NCBI GenBank assembly: GCA_009760885.1
Contig: CM019700.1
Span: forward strand, 5,189,062 to 5,253,061
DNA: 64,000 bases
Direction of reading: 5' to 3'
Source: Achatina immaculata
Taxonomy: Eukaryota; Mollusca; Gastropoda; Stylommatophora; Achatinidae
Below, in pieces: positions 11,600 to 23,800 of this stretch. The notes under the pieces are model-generated. The model did not search any database. It was not told the origin of the DNA and saw nothing but the letters and a program-made list of their open reading frames with translations. Numbering within the stretch: the stretch's first letter is position 1; every line of letters begins with the position of its first letter. The position numbers and the translations under genes were made by a program.

Positions 11600-11695
11600 A
11601 ATTACCTGGGATTCGAACACGGACTCCGGTAGGACGAGCAGCCGTCTAGCCACGAGAGAACAGCGTACTATCGACTTAGCCAACTAGCACCCCAA
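11600..11695 (-). mobile_element. tRNA-derived SINE head
   Basis: On the minus strand a tRNA-like A box (TAGTTGGCTAAG near the right end) and B box (GTGTTCGAATCCC) lie in tRNA-like order with extra sequence between them, Ser/Leu-like in layout. The acceptor stem does not pair convincingly, so this is read as a SINE or tRNA pseudogene. Confidence 0.6.
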
Positions 11696-12289
11696 AAAAA
11701 GGTGTTTTGTTGACATAGTCTTTTAGTAACTGCTCAGCAGACATGAGAGATCGTGACACCCGGAAAGAAACGAGGTCGTGACGCAGAAATTCCGTAGCTT
11801 AGATTCATTCTCTCTAGCAGGTACCAACTAGACAAACATACACACGGTCTCCTGCCATGTCTGGTGCAAACTTGAACAACAATAACAAACGAACGAATAC
11901 TTATTACATACATCCTACAATATTTGTTCTCTTACTTTAGTTGGGTCTTTTAGTTCACTTAAAGCTGTTTATCTTGTCTTCCTTGTACAAACCAGGAACT
12001 ACCAGCTTGGTGCTCTTAACAGTCAATGCAGTGAAGATGTTGAGGCAGAGCATTGTGCCGGATAGGGAGAGGGTTATGGTGGCTATTTTTTTTCCAGTTC
12101 CTGAGTGAACCTAAAAAGCAGGGGATGAGCAACGCTTATTTGATGGACCTCACCGCTATGGAGATTATGGCGACCCTTTACCCCGTTAACCAGAGCAATA
12201 ATCATCGACCACAACTAACCAAGACCCTAACCAACCTCTCAGTTGATCTTCCCCCCCCCCCCAAGTAACAAGTCTAGCGTGGTTGACGA
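11696..12289. other. No recognised gene
   Basis: Unclassified sequence, with a C run at about 12250-12262. The 12050-12260 part may be the upstream portion of the element whose 3' end follows. Confidence 0.35.
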
Positions 12290-12460
12290 GGGACGGCCAC
12301 GACGGTGGAGTTTGCTAAAGATACTGCTTATTTAACTCCACTGAAGGACGGAAAAAGTATCTGTCATGAGACGCTTCCAAGCCGACACGATGCTGTGCCT
12401 CAATACTTTCACTGCACGGAACACTAGTCTGCAGTTCCTATAATAACAATAATAAGAAGA
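12290..12460 (+). mobile_element. Dispersed 3' remnant with triplet tail
   Basis: Shares GTGGAGTTTGCTAAAG, a middle region and CTGCAGTTCC plus AAGAAGAAG tail with 5120-5297 and 25405-25590. The three copies align without frame-preserving change, so the element is dead. Confidence 0.55.
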
Positions 12461-12568
12461 AGAAATTGTGCACCGGTCAGTCAGGGCGAAGGTCGACGGT
12501 TCGAATTCAGATGGAAACGCCTCAGTGCTTAGTTGTTAAAATAGGTGCCTGGTTTCAACCCCCAACCC

Positions 12569-13223
12569 ACTGCAGTTGAAAAACTATAAGACTCCAGAAT
12601 TGATACATGCCCCGTAGTAATTCTCACAGATGCAAGATCAGTACTGGAAGCTCTTCAGTGCAACAAACTACCAGACCTTAAAGATGCCTTGTCAAAAATT
12701 GGCTTACAACATGGAGTCACTTTGCAGTGGATTTCACCCCCCCCCCCCCCACCCCACTGTGGGATACTAGGCACTGAGAAAGCTGACCGTCTGGCCAAAG
12801 AGGGCACTGAAATGGAGCAACCAGACATACCAATCACCTATAATCAGAAGAAAAGCATGATAAAAACCTACAGGAAGCCACAAACACCATCACATGATGA
12901 CTATCACATGCTAAACAGAAAGGAACAAGTCACCATCTTCCGTCTCCGAACAGGACACAGCCGACTCCGAAGTCATATGTATACAAAGTTTAAGGTTGGT
13001 ACTACTAATCTATGTACATGTGCCCAGGTGCCCCAAACTGTGGAACATATCCTCCAGAACTGCACCAACTATGAGACACTGAGATGCAATTACTGGCCCA
13101 GTGAAACCACTAAAGAAGATAAGCTCTATGGTTCCATACATGAATTACAAAAAACAGTGAAATTTATCCAAGAGACAGGACTGCAGATATAGACAGACAA
13201 TGCGAACGAAGAAGAAGAAGAAA
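12569..13223 (+). mobile_element. LINE-E copy 1: RNase H C-terminal region
   Basis: Reads ILTDARSVLEALQCNKLPDL (RNase H motif with its Asp), then GILGTEKADRLAKEG (the conserved GN.xADxLAK-type block), then IFRLRTGHSRLRSHMYTKF and CTCAQVPQTVEHILQNC (CCHC-like end). The frame is open for 167 residues from 12689 apart from a C-run-coded proline insertion. The tail is GCGAACGAAGAAGAAGAAG. It is flanked by the 9-bp direct repeat CCCCAACCC (12560-12568 and 13224-13232), a target-site duplication. A non-LTR element, 5' truncated. Confidence 0.88.
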
Positions 13224-13244
13224 CCCCAACCCTGAAGTTGGGGA

Positions 13245-13661
13245 TTCCGGGTATTTAAATGTTACATCGAGCCAATTTTGTTTTATGAATGTGAAGCATG
13301 GCCTATGAATAAGAGAGTACAGCGAGAAATGGAGGCCATGTAAATGTGGTTCATAAGAAGAATGTTGAAGGTACCATGGACAGCTAAGAAAACCAACTAA
13401 GAATCCTTAAGAGAGGCTGGAGTTAAAAGGCAAATTACAGCAAAGATCAGAGGCGAGATTTGTAGGACATTTTCTGAGAAGAGGAAAGGCAGAACACACT
13501 GTGGCAACTGGAAACATTGAGGGAAGAAGAGACAGAGAGAGAAGTTACTGGATGGGCTGTCAGTGTGGCTAGGAAGAAAGTCACCGGCTGATCTCATAAT
13601 CAACGCAAGACAGGGAATTGTGGAGAGAAATGATTGCCTACGCCAGCACTTGATTGATTGA
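13245..13661 (+). mobile_element. LINE-C-related copy 3 with target-site duplication
   Basis: Reads CYIEPILFYECEAWPMNK and [18 protein letters not shown] with stops, then a degenerate C-terminal block, and ends in TTGATTGATTGA. A 13-bp direct repeat, CTGAAGTTGGGGA, at 13232-13244 and 13662-13674 marks the insertion target. Confidence 0.85.
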
Positions 13662-13790
13662 CTGAAGTTGGGGAAAGAAAGCCCAGTCAGAACATGATGC
13701 TGACCATATCACCCTCTGATTTGCCGACAAGTCAAGGAAAATATAGGCACTAAGACTTTATCCCTCAGATGTCTCCATATCTTAATAATA

Positions 13791-14166
13791 CCATCTTTAC
13801 TTACCTTTAACACACGTTTTATTCCACTGATGGCAGTTAGTACTAATCTTATAACGCCGCTGCGGGCCATCTGATACTACACCGAGGACGACAGGTTGAG
13901 AACCACTCTCTATATAACCACAGCATCGCCACTTCTATTTTGTGCCATTCTGAAGAAGGGTACACATTAAAGCTTTGTTCTTACTAACAAGATCTAAGGC
14001 CTATCGTTTATGCAGCAAGCATAAGATCTTGGAATACTGCAGAAGAAAATGTCTAATAATTGTATTTGTTCATCATTGGCTACTTTAACTCTTGCACTCC
14101 AAACCATTGGCTGTGTTGGTAAATCTTGCATTGTCTATGCCACACAATGGACATAGCAATATTTAT
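13791..14166. other. No gene; hAT-like end
   Basis: AGGTTGAGAACCACTCT at about 13892 resembles the conserved terminus of hAT-type non-autonomous elements. Nothing else is recognised. Confidence 0.35.
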
Positions 14167-14975
14167 CTTACATCTTATATCCTTCCCGTGCCGTTAAACG
14201 TCACATAGGGCTCGCATGGCAGTTTGTCAAGTTTTCCTATTTTCGGTGAGGTTTTCAAACTCATCAAGGGATTTTATGCACACTAAACTGGCCTCTTTTA
14301 ACAATGTCCTCTTTAGAGCTTCACGTGGTCGATCTCTTTTTCTTCGGCTTGTTGCGTTCCACTTGATAGCTTGTTTTGGTATTCTCTGTTTCTTCTCATC
14401 ACGCGACCGACATATGTCCATCTCGGCTTTCTGATCATCTGTCTTATCTCTGCATTGTTCTTGAATTCGTTCTACTTTATACCGAGTATTTTCCTTAGAT
14501 ATTTGTTTTCAAAAGAGTCCAATTTATTGTCTATTTATTTAGTTGTTTTCCAGCTTTCGCATGCATAAATGAGAGTGGACATTACATTTGAATTAAATAA
14601 TCTTAACTTGGTTTTTGTGCTTATAACTTTTGAATGCCACATGTTCTCAAGATTCTTGAAGGCCAATGCTGCTTTTGCAATTATAATTCTGACTTCCTTT
14701 CTGGTGTCACCATCCTGGTCTATGTAGCTGCCAAGGTATACAAATTGGTTTACTTCTTCAACAGCTGTCCCTTCTACCTATATTTTTCCTTCTTGATTAA
14801 TGAGATGTTTCATTATTTTTGTTTTATCCTTTTTAATTTCAAGTCATCTTTTACTAGCCAGTGAAGACAGGGTATCTGTTTTTTCTGGAATCGATTTCAC
14901 ATTGTCTCTGATAAGAGTTATGTCACCTGCAAAATCAAGATCTTCTAGTTGGGTCCTATGTACCCAATCAGTGCT
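14167..14975 (-). mobile_element. LINE-A copy 3
   Basis: Starts at the inverse 3' UTR (CTTACATCTTATATCCTTCC, CGTTAAACGTCACATAGGG) and runs back through the GRPREALKRTLLKEASLV block to the region after the RT catalytic motif. 5' truncated, with several frameshifts. Confidence 0.88.
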
Positions 14976-16321
14976 CGAGCGATATTTGCCTAAAGTATAA
15001 ATAAAATCACCTTTTCAACCCAGGTCATGTTTCATATTATAGAGAAGCTTCATTTCAGTTTGTTTGTACCAAAATTTCTCATAAAAATTTATTTTGAGGA
15101 CGCAGTGAAATTAATGTAGGAGTGTAAGGGTTAATATAAATATCCAGAGATTCATGTCCGTATGGGATGTCCAGTCTCTGAAGGGTTTTTAAGCTCCAAG
15201 AAATGTGTTGATTGCATTAGAGTATATATGGCGATGCAGTCAGCGACTCATATATGGCTGCTTGCATTAGAGCTGACCAACCATAGCTGACCAAGACCCT
15301 GTCTCATTCTCTTCCACGGTGACACCAGTAACAGACTCACCCTGGCTAACCAGATAAGGATCCCTCTTGCCTAATGATGTTGGAATCTAATAAAGAAGCA
15401 CTGAACCTTTTTCCTGCTTTTTTTTATATTACATCCACACCAGGGGGCAAAAATAATAGCCTTAAGCGGTAACCTATTCCTCATCCGACACTGACTCGTT
15501 CATTACATGGACTGGAAATAAAATCCTACTATCAGTTCTAGAAAGACAGAAAATGTAATACCATCGCCATGTAAAGGGTTCGTTGAGACAAAATGTATCC
15601 ACCTTCCTCGGCGTTTCTGTTGGGTTACTTTCTTTAGTCCTCAGCTGACACAATAGGCAGTAGGTCGAAGGCACTCTGAACCCTTTCTCTCGACCTCTCC
15701 TGCTTCAGAATCCCTGTCAGTAGCTATGGCACAGCCGACATAGCTTTTGAGATAATTGGGGCAGTTTAGCTGAAGTATATCTTATACAGTACTTGATCTT
15801 GACATGGCTTTATGTCCAAAACACCGTATTTTACGAGATGGCCATCGAAAAAAAACTTGTGGCACGCTTAGAAAAATTGCCTCAGTTGTCATGGTAACTA
15901 CAAATGGAACACAATGTACACTGTGTTATGCCCAAAATGAATCATGCTCCTGAAATAATATCCCTTGTAAACTTACTTTTGGGACAACCACATGTACACA
16001 CACAACAATTACACAAGATAAAAGACTTGAATGGCAGGGATTGTAGCAAATTTATCACTCAGAACAAAGCAGATTTCATTTTAAAAATGAGACCGAAATT
16101 GAAATGTCAACAACAAACTCATAAACAAACAAAACATCATCATCCATCACTGATACAAGTTGTATGTCAACAGCGCAACATCTCGGAGATTGATTTTATT
16201 AAAGATTTCCTATCCAGTATGAGGGGGCCAACGAATCAGAAGTGGCCTATAGTTTATTCCTCCTCTTCATGGTTGCCCACCGCAACAAGTTGCACTCAAT
16301 TGTCTGACTAGCAGAGGAGAG
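14976..16321. other. No convincing gene
   Basis: AT-rich sequence. A 135-codon open frame at 15904-16311 (+) has no recognisable domain, no splice context and low-complexity ends, so I do not call it. GACCAACCATAGCTGACCAA near 15278 is a small local repeat. Confidence 0.4.
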
Positions 16322-16500
16322 CTATACATGGCCACAGTGGTAGTAGAATCTCCAGAGAAGTAGCACATGGCCACAGTGGTAGTATAATCTCCAGAGAAGT
16401 AGCACATGGCCACCGTGGTAGTAGAATCTCCAGAGAAGTACCACATGGTCACCGTGGTAGTAGAATCTCCAGAGAAGTACCGCATGGCCACAGTGGTACT
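16322..16500. repeat. 39-bp minisatellite, about 4.6 units
   Basis: Units contain GTGGTAGTAGAATCTCCAGA and GAAGTAGCACATGGCCAC. The unit length is a multiple of three, so frames stay open on the minus strand. Confidence 0.93.
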
Positions 16501-16654
16501 GGAGTCTCTTGAAATGCATGTTTCTTGTCATACTTAAAAATAAAGCCAACACACCAACTCCCCATCCGACACTATGCGTGGTTGTTTTGCCACACAACCT
16601 TCATGGTACAAGCTGAAGCAGCTCATTTCCGATGAGACAGAAAGCGTCCGTCGA

Positions 16655-16846
16655 CTATCATTATTATATGTGTCAAACTCAAGTCGGCTATCATTATTAT
16701 ATGTATCTACCTCAAGTCGGCTATCATTATTATATGTGTCAAACTCAAGTCGACTATCATTATTATATGTATCTACCTCAAGTCGGCTATCATTATTATA
16801 TATGTCTACCTCAAGTCGGCTATCAATACTATGTGTATCTACAACA
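16655..16846. repeat. 33-bp minisatellite, about 6 units
   Basis: Units contain TCAAGTCGGCTATCATTATT and ATATGTATCTACC, with two alternating variants (TGTCAAAC versus TATCTACC ends). Frames open on both strands are artefacts of the unit length. Confidence 0.94.
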
Positions 16847-17760
16847 TGGCGTTGGATCTCCTTGTTATTGTGAGCTAAAAGCTTTTGCAACTGATGACAT
16901 AGTGAAGAACTTGGCTGCCTTTCGTAGCTGTTCAGTTCTGGAACATGGGCATTTTATCTAAAACATGCAAAGACAGTACTCCTTGCAGCACTGGATTATC
17001 TCTAGTGGGATGTCATTAGCGTGGTCATCATACGTGCAGTCTGAGATGCTGGTCCAGCGCCGTCAGACGTACTTGCTAGCTTAGAGAAAGTCCACCTCGG
17101 ATCTTTCCGCCGCAAAGAAGGCCAAGACCACGGCGCGTGTGGACCCGGTGGCCGTTCCAGCGTACAAAGACACAAGGACGCCAATGCTGTGAACCGTCCC
17201 CGTCCAGTACACTTATCTGGTGGACTACGGGAGTGTGGAGATCGTGGTATGACAGAGATAAACTAAGAAGAAGAAGGAGAACTGAACAAGGTGTAATGGT
17301 AGTACACCTTGCAACGTCGGAATAAATTAGTTTCTTGATAACACGCAGTCAACAGTTAACCCATTCGTAACACTGCACAGTATTCAACACATTCAAGCGC
17401 TCGTCAGTATAATAAAACAACATCCCCTCTTTCCACAGTACATTATTTAAAGCTGGCAACTGGTACACCGTTCCTAACTCTCAACCTACCGAGCAATACC
17501 CGCGACACACAAACATTTCTTGTTAGCATTTTTTTTCTTTTCTGTTGTTTTGAGGATTTGAGGTAATTATGAGCTGCCACCTACTGAATAAAACCACGTG
17601 ACTCTGGTCTTTTTTTTAAGTAAAAGAATTTTTAAAAAACTATTTAGAAGCCTTACGGTAGGTTTAGAGTTAAAAATCAGATCTTGCAAAAAAAAAAAAA
17701 AACACTAAACACTCATAAAACCGGATGTAGCCCAGATCACAAATGTAAAATGTCCTGATT
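16847..17760. other. Downstream of the Sp gene; no further gene recognised
   Basis: About 17000-17280 ends in ACTAAGAAGAAGAAGG, like other GAA-tailed insertions. The remainder would hold the Sp 3' UTR, whose end I cannot place. Poly-A runs occur near 17688. Confidence 0.4.
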
Positions 17761-17866
17761 TCATGTATCAGGCTTTTTCTCATCGTCATTGCTGTCTTCT
17801 CCATCCTTTTTGTCACTCTGCGCATGCGTCTTTACGTGCTTGCTTAGATGGTCACTGCGCATGAAC
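17761..17866 (-). CDS. Sp gene terminal coding exon: zinc finger 3 and acidic tail
   Basis: This 106-base exon follows acceptor ATCTTTAG. It encodes [14 protein letters not shown] (helix and histidines of finger 3) and then a 20-residue Asp/Glu/Lys-rich tail ending PDT and TGA at 17763-17761. The tail is shorter than in vertebrate Sp8/Sp9. No AATAAA-type polyadenylation signal is obvious close downstream on the minus strand, so the 3' UTR end is not assigned. Confidence 0.94.
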
Positions 17867-20800
17867 CTAAAGATAAGAAAAAAAGCACAAACTGGCATTA
17901 GAAAACAGTCTTTTGTTAAAAAGAAGGAAGGAAAAAAAAACCGATTCCTAAACTGAGTGGTACGGGACCTTCCCCGGAGCGATAGGGAAAAATACAAAAG
18001 GGATGGGGGAGGTTGAGAGAGTTGTCAAAACTATGTTAGTATCTGGGGGGGGGGGGGGGCGTGCAGGAACTGATATCGGAATCAATTGATTGACGCTAGC
18101 AGGGTGGCCTGTGACTCAAAGTGACAGCAGTAAAAAAGTCTGAGAACCACTGACGTTGGGGGGGGGGGGGGGAAGAGAGAACTACAGCTGGCTTCCAAAC
18201 TATGATCCGTGTAGGGTCATGAGGACCTCCGTCTAGCACATCTGGATTACTCGTTTGTATAATGCTAGAAATACTTGGAGGTAAAAAAGGTAACCCTATG
18301 ACAATGCTATAGAGGCGTCTATGTTGTGTTAGTGCCCGTCACTTCCTTGACTTTTCGGCACGCTAGAACCTAGTCGTCTTCCATCCCCCCTTCCCACCAC
18401 CCCCACTCCAGAACAAGCAGGGCACCCCGACACTGCTGCCATAACCTGCTCCCAATCCGACCAGGAAGCTGTGTCTCAACGTCTTCACTGATTCGGCTGC
18501 GCCTCCAGGGAGATAGAGAAGAAGACAATACAAGACCGCTGATTTCACGTGCCGGTCAACCTCGCTATAAAAGTGTTTGACTATATACTTCTTCTTCTTC
18601 CTTAGCTTTCCCAGCCATTAAGGCTCACTGCTGCAGATAAAGTTCGCCTCCATTGCTCTCTATTCCTAATCTTCTCTCTCCAGTTGGTGGCACTAACTTC
18701 TTTTTGTACCCTCCTTCTATGTTGTCTTTTCATCTCAGTCTTGGTCTACCCCTTGGTCTTGTTTCCCTCACCTCTTGCTCATACATCATTTTCGTTTGTC
18801 TGTTCTCATCCATTGTTTCTACAAGGCCCCAGCCAGCGTAGTCTGTTTCAGTTTCAAGATATTTATAATTCATTGGGATTTAAATAAGCTCATTCATTCA
18901 TATGTCCCTTGAGGAACTTTGTCTCCCAAACAGCTCTCCTGTAGGCCTCTCGGTTGTGAGCAAGATGACCTGCCGCTGCTGCATCCATTTGCAGATCATC
19001 AACGATGTCTTGCAGCCATCTTCGTTTTGGTCTTCCTCTCTTTCTTTTTCCCATTATGTATCCTTCCAATACGGTCTTCTCTAAATTATCACAACGTTTA
19101 ATGTGTCACTTGTAAGCTGTTCTGATTATATACATAGAACAAAAAAAATCTAATAGAACAATGTATCTATACAATAATGACTAAACGTCTGACTAAAAAG
19201 AACCAGATATTACGAACAAGGATTTCAAAATATGTTCACATGGATCTAGAAGTTTTAAACATACACAACTGAGGCTCACCTTTTGTTGCACTTTGGACAC
19301 GCAAAACGCTTCTCCCCTGTATGTGTTCTTAGATGTCGCTGCAGTTCGTCAGACCTTGTGAATCTGGAAAGACACAAAAGACCTTTCAGTGGTGTCGCTT
19401 TTCAAATCCTGATAGTCATGTTAAAAAAAAAAAAAGTTTCAGAAAAACCAAAACAAAAATAAAAAAAATATCTAAAATGAAAAGAAAAGAAAGTGAAAAT
19501 TTCTGTGGCGGGTCAAGAAACTGAAGCGTTGAAACAGTTCACTAGCTGTAACATGAACAGGGCAGAGAAGCAACCAAACAGAAAATGTCTCAGTATCCTG
19601 ATCAAGGACGGCTGAGCGATGTAGGTGGGTTAACCTCTCATGAGGGAAGATATTAGAGGGTTAACCTCTCATGAGGGAAGATATTAGAGGGTTAACCTCT
19701 CATGAGGGAAGATATTAGAGGGTTAATCTCTCATGGCAAAGGTTGGGGATTCAAATCCCGCCAGTGACTCCTCAGTCACCCAGCTTGTACAAATGGGTAC
19801 CTTTTCTAAAAGTGTGCTAGGAAAAGCGGTCAGGTGTGATACTGGCTACAGAAACTCCCCTGCGCCGACAGATCGAAGACACTAAGTCTATTAGGACCGT
19901 ACCCGTCAGGTGCGTTCTTGGCATAATAATTCGACACATGTTTTTTTTTTCTTTGGGTGCATGAATATAAGTCTTACTCTTTATTATAAACTGACAGTTG
20001 TATGTACAGTTTTTGGTGCGCCTGGCCTTGCAGCTTGCAGTGGTAGTTTCCCAACAATGCGTAACTGGTATTCATTGTTTTCCCTTCCAATGAGTAACTG
20101 TATGGACTTTGTGTGAAACTTGTCGCGGATAGCAGTAGACATATTGGGCTCTGATGCTCTTGTGAAATCTGTTCTTGTTAGCAAAGCCCAGCCATAGGAA
20201 TGAACCATAATCTGTGTCCAGTAGCATTTGTAAAGCGTTGGTGGCCTCACATTTCTAGACCTCTAAAGTATTTCAGGTAGGGATGCCGGCGCCTGTCATC
20301 ACCGCCTTTTGATTTTCTAGGGAAGCACCAGGTACCTATTTTGGGGGGACAAATGAACCATGCACCATGACAATCACATGACAGTGCTGAAAAGCAAAAA
20401 AATAAAAAATAAAAAAGTCTTGCATTTCTGGAACTTAATTTTCTTTGTCTTGTTTGCCTGTTCGTTTTTACATCGGTAAAGATAATGACAATCGCTCATG
20501 GTAGAAAACACAGGAAGAACAGACGGACTGATGTAAACGGAAACCGACCCTGAAACGTTAAACTTCAAAGAGACAGAAGAACGATTCTTAAAGCACGTAC
20601 TATCAACATCATGTGGCATAAATGATAAAAAGGAGGAATTAGTGAAGGGAATGAACAAGAGAAAAATAAAGTTAATGGGAGCTGCAGATACCAAACTCAG
20701 AGGTAAAGGCTGTAAACAAATACATCAGAATTATGTATTTCTATACTCAGGAGTGAGTGAGCAAGAAAGAGAAAAACAGGGCATCGGAATGATCACAGAA

Positions 20801-23800
20801 CCGCTGGCAAAATCTTGGAAACAAAATGTTTATCAGAAAGAATTATAACTGTCCAAATAAAAAAAAAAATGAGGAGACCACAGCCTATGTTCAGATATAT
20901 GCTTCTTGTAATGCATCAGACATGGAAGAAGAATGCGAGGAGTTCTTTGACAACTTCTATGATACACTAAACAACATAGGTAAGGAGGAAAATGTTATAA
21001 TAATAATGGAGGATTTCATTGCACGACTGGGAACTAGTAGAGCTGATGTAGCAGCCCGCAGTGACCAGCAGTGCGTTAGAAATGAAAATGGTAGCAGACT
21101 ACTAGAACTGTGCAGCCAGCATGATCTTTTTATCACAAACACATTCTTTAAACAAAGAGAGTCCAAATATATACCTGGTATCAAGAACTTAAAATAATGC
21201 AGTGGAATGCTGAAGGTATCAGCAGTGTTAGAGATGGCTATAGCAAAAAGGTGGAGGTGGAATACCTGGTATAAATGGAATGTTTTGACACGCAGAAGGC
21301 CAAATTGATTTTATACTAGCAAGGAACAACAAGAAAAGCTCAGTCATAGACGCATAGACCCAACCTGAGTCCAAGCACAGACCACAAAGCAGTAGTAGCA
21401 GTCATCAGAGCACACAGGAAAAGCCATAACAGAGCTTCCAAGAAGAAAAGTGAAACAATAAAAACAAGCAAGCTCAAGGAAGAGAATGTGAAAGAAGAAT
21501 ATGAGAAGAAGATAAGAGAATTGTTCATAAACTTCAACAGAAACAGAATCAGTGGAAGAGGAATGGACCTCGTTCAAAACCAGCTTTTTGCAAGCAGCAG
21601 ATGAAACATGTGGTACTGTGAAAAAAAGGAGGTAGAGAAATGAAAATAACAACATGGTGGAATGATGAGGTAAAAGAGACTGTAAAAGAAAAGAAAAAGA
21701 AATATAAAGAATGGGTGAGAAGTAAAGACGATCTGGACGAAACTGAATATCGAATTGCAAGAAGACGCTCTAAGCGGGTAATAAAAGAAGCAAAGGTAAA
21801 TCATGGCAGGACTACTGAGAAGTATTAAGCAACATTCACAAAGACGCTACGAAAGTCTTTTATAAAAAAAAGATCAGTGCCATGAGAAAGGGAACAGATC
21901 ATTGTGACCCAAATGAGATTGTGAATGATGATAATGGCTATGAAATATGCGAACCAGCGATGGAAATAGTACTTTGGCAAATTACTCAATATACCATCCG
22001 AGGCAAGCCAAACTCATAATAACAACACAGCTGACCCCATGCAACTCGAACCAGACATCAGAGAAGCCATCAGAAAGGCCCCAATGAACAAATTCCAAGG
22101 ATGTGATGGAATACTCAATGAGTTAATCAAATGTGTGAAAGAGGTTGGAATAACTTGGCTTCAAAGACAACCTGGTATGAGAAAAACAAGAAACACTACA
22201 GGACTGGAGAAACACTGTAATTATTCCAATATAGAAGACAAAAGGCAATAAAAGGGACTGCAACCAATATAAAGGCATCTCACTGCTAAGCCATACTGGA
22301 AATATGTTCTGTAAGATCCTAGAGAACAGACTACAACCAGTGATTGAACCACAGTTAAATGAAACTCAGGTGGCATTTAGAAAAATTAGAAGCTGTACAG
22401 ATGACATCTGTTCCCTAAGACAGCTAACAGAAAAATCAGCTGAACGCAATGATATACTTACTGCATATAGCTTACGTACATCAAGAAAAAGCATTTGATA
22501 TAGTAGATAGATGTAAACTGGGAAATCTTACAGCATTATGTAGTTAGCACACATCTGATCAACCTTTGCAAAAAATCTATACGAAAACAGTCAGTGTACA
22601 GTTAGAACAAATGCAGGACACTCTGAACCATTCATCATAACATCTGGAGTGAGGCAAGGCTGTGTACTATCTCCCTTACTATTCATAACATACACTGACA
22701 ACATCTCCAAAGAAGCTAACATACAAAGTAAAAACTCCACCACAAAGCTGCCCAACCCCAGAAAGAATGCCGATAAATCAACAACACCTTCCAGAAGACA
22801 TACCCAATAGGAGGACCATAAACGAGCTCCTTTTTTTTGCGGACAATCAAGCACTTACAGCCACATCAGAAAAAGATCTACAGCAGAACATAGATATAAT
22901 TAGCAAGGGCATGAACAAAGCCACAACATGAAGATCAGTGCTGAAAAAATGGAAGTTATGACCATAGCGAGAGAAGAAATCCAAACAAATATCTTCCTAG
23001 TCGACCAACCTTTGAAACAAGTGAAACATTTCAAATACCTAGGTAGCATAATGTCATCCTCAGGGACAATCGACGCTGAGATTGAGTACAGATGCAATAA
23101 AGCAAATCAGGTCACTGGACAAATGACTCCTTTACTTAAAAACAAAATACATCACAACTGAAATAAGAAGGGCACTGTACAACACAATTTTCCTCCCAAC
23201 TCTATGCTGTCAATGTCAAACATGGACACTAACAGCCAAGAACAAAAGAAAAATCATCACGACAGAAATGAGATCTTTAAGGAGAATAGTAAATGTGACA
23301 AGAAGAGACCAGATAAGAAATGACACCATCAGGGCAAAGGTTGGAGTTAACACAGTATTACATGATATCCAGAAACAACAAGTCAAATGGTTTGGCCAAG
23401 TTACACGGTTACCACCGGACAGAATATCACAGGCAAAATTCACACTAAGATTTGTAGGTAACAGAGGAAGAGGCCATCCAAGCAGGAGATGGAGAGAGGA
23501 AATTAGAGAAGCATTAAGTATCCCATTATATGAAGCAAATCATCAAGCCCTGTCAAGACGTCTGTTTGTCCCCTCAACACCGGAAGGTATATGAGGAAAG
23601 AGACAAGACAAAAAAAAATTTTGATGTTCAGAGATTCTGAAATTAAATAAAAACACAAATGATATACTCCACATTCTCCTAGACTTATTTGGAGAAGAGA
23701 AATTATGACAGTGCTCAGAGACAAGGGATGCACATGGAAGGATGCAGAGAATAATTAAAAGAACAAGGATGACTGAAGAGCCTTCATCCACGGCCTATGC

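Larger units (their letters stand above)
11365..11933. repeat. Perfect 22-bp inverted repeat arms, 11365-11386 and 11912-11933
   Basis: The two arms are exact inverse complements (core GAACAAATATTGTAGG) and flank about 525 bp that contains a LINE-B end and a tRNA-derived SINE. They could be termini of a small DNA element or an inverted duplication. Homology stops at the arm edges. Confidence 0.7.
12470..13790 (+). mobile_element. SINE-2 copy interrupted by two LINE insertions
   Basis: The left part (12470-12568) has a tRNA-like B box, GCGAAGGTCGACGGTTCGAA. The right part (13675-13790) matches the 3' region of the uninterrupted copy at 24450-24665 (TGCTGACCATATCA, GTCAAGG, AATATAGGCAC). Between them lie LINE-E (12569-13223) and LINE-C (13245-13661). 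Confidence 0.7.

Noticed and set aside
15904..16311. 135-codon open frame
   Set aside because: No recognisable domain, no splice context, and it ends in a minisatellite flank.
21344..21804. Minus-strand hydrophobic frames
   Set aside because: Antisense of A-rich LINE-D coding sequence.
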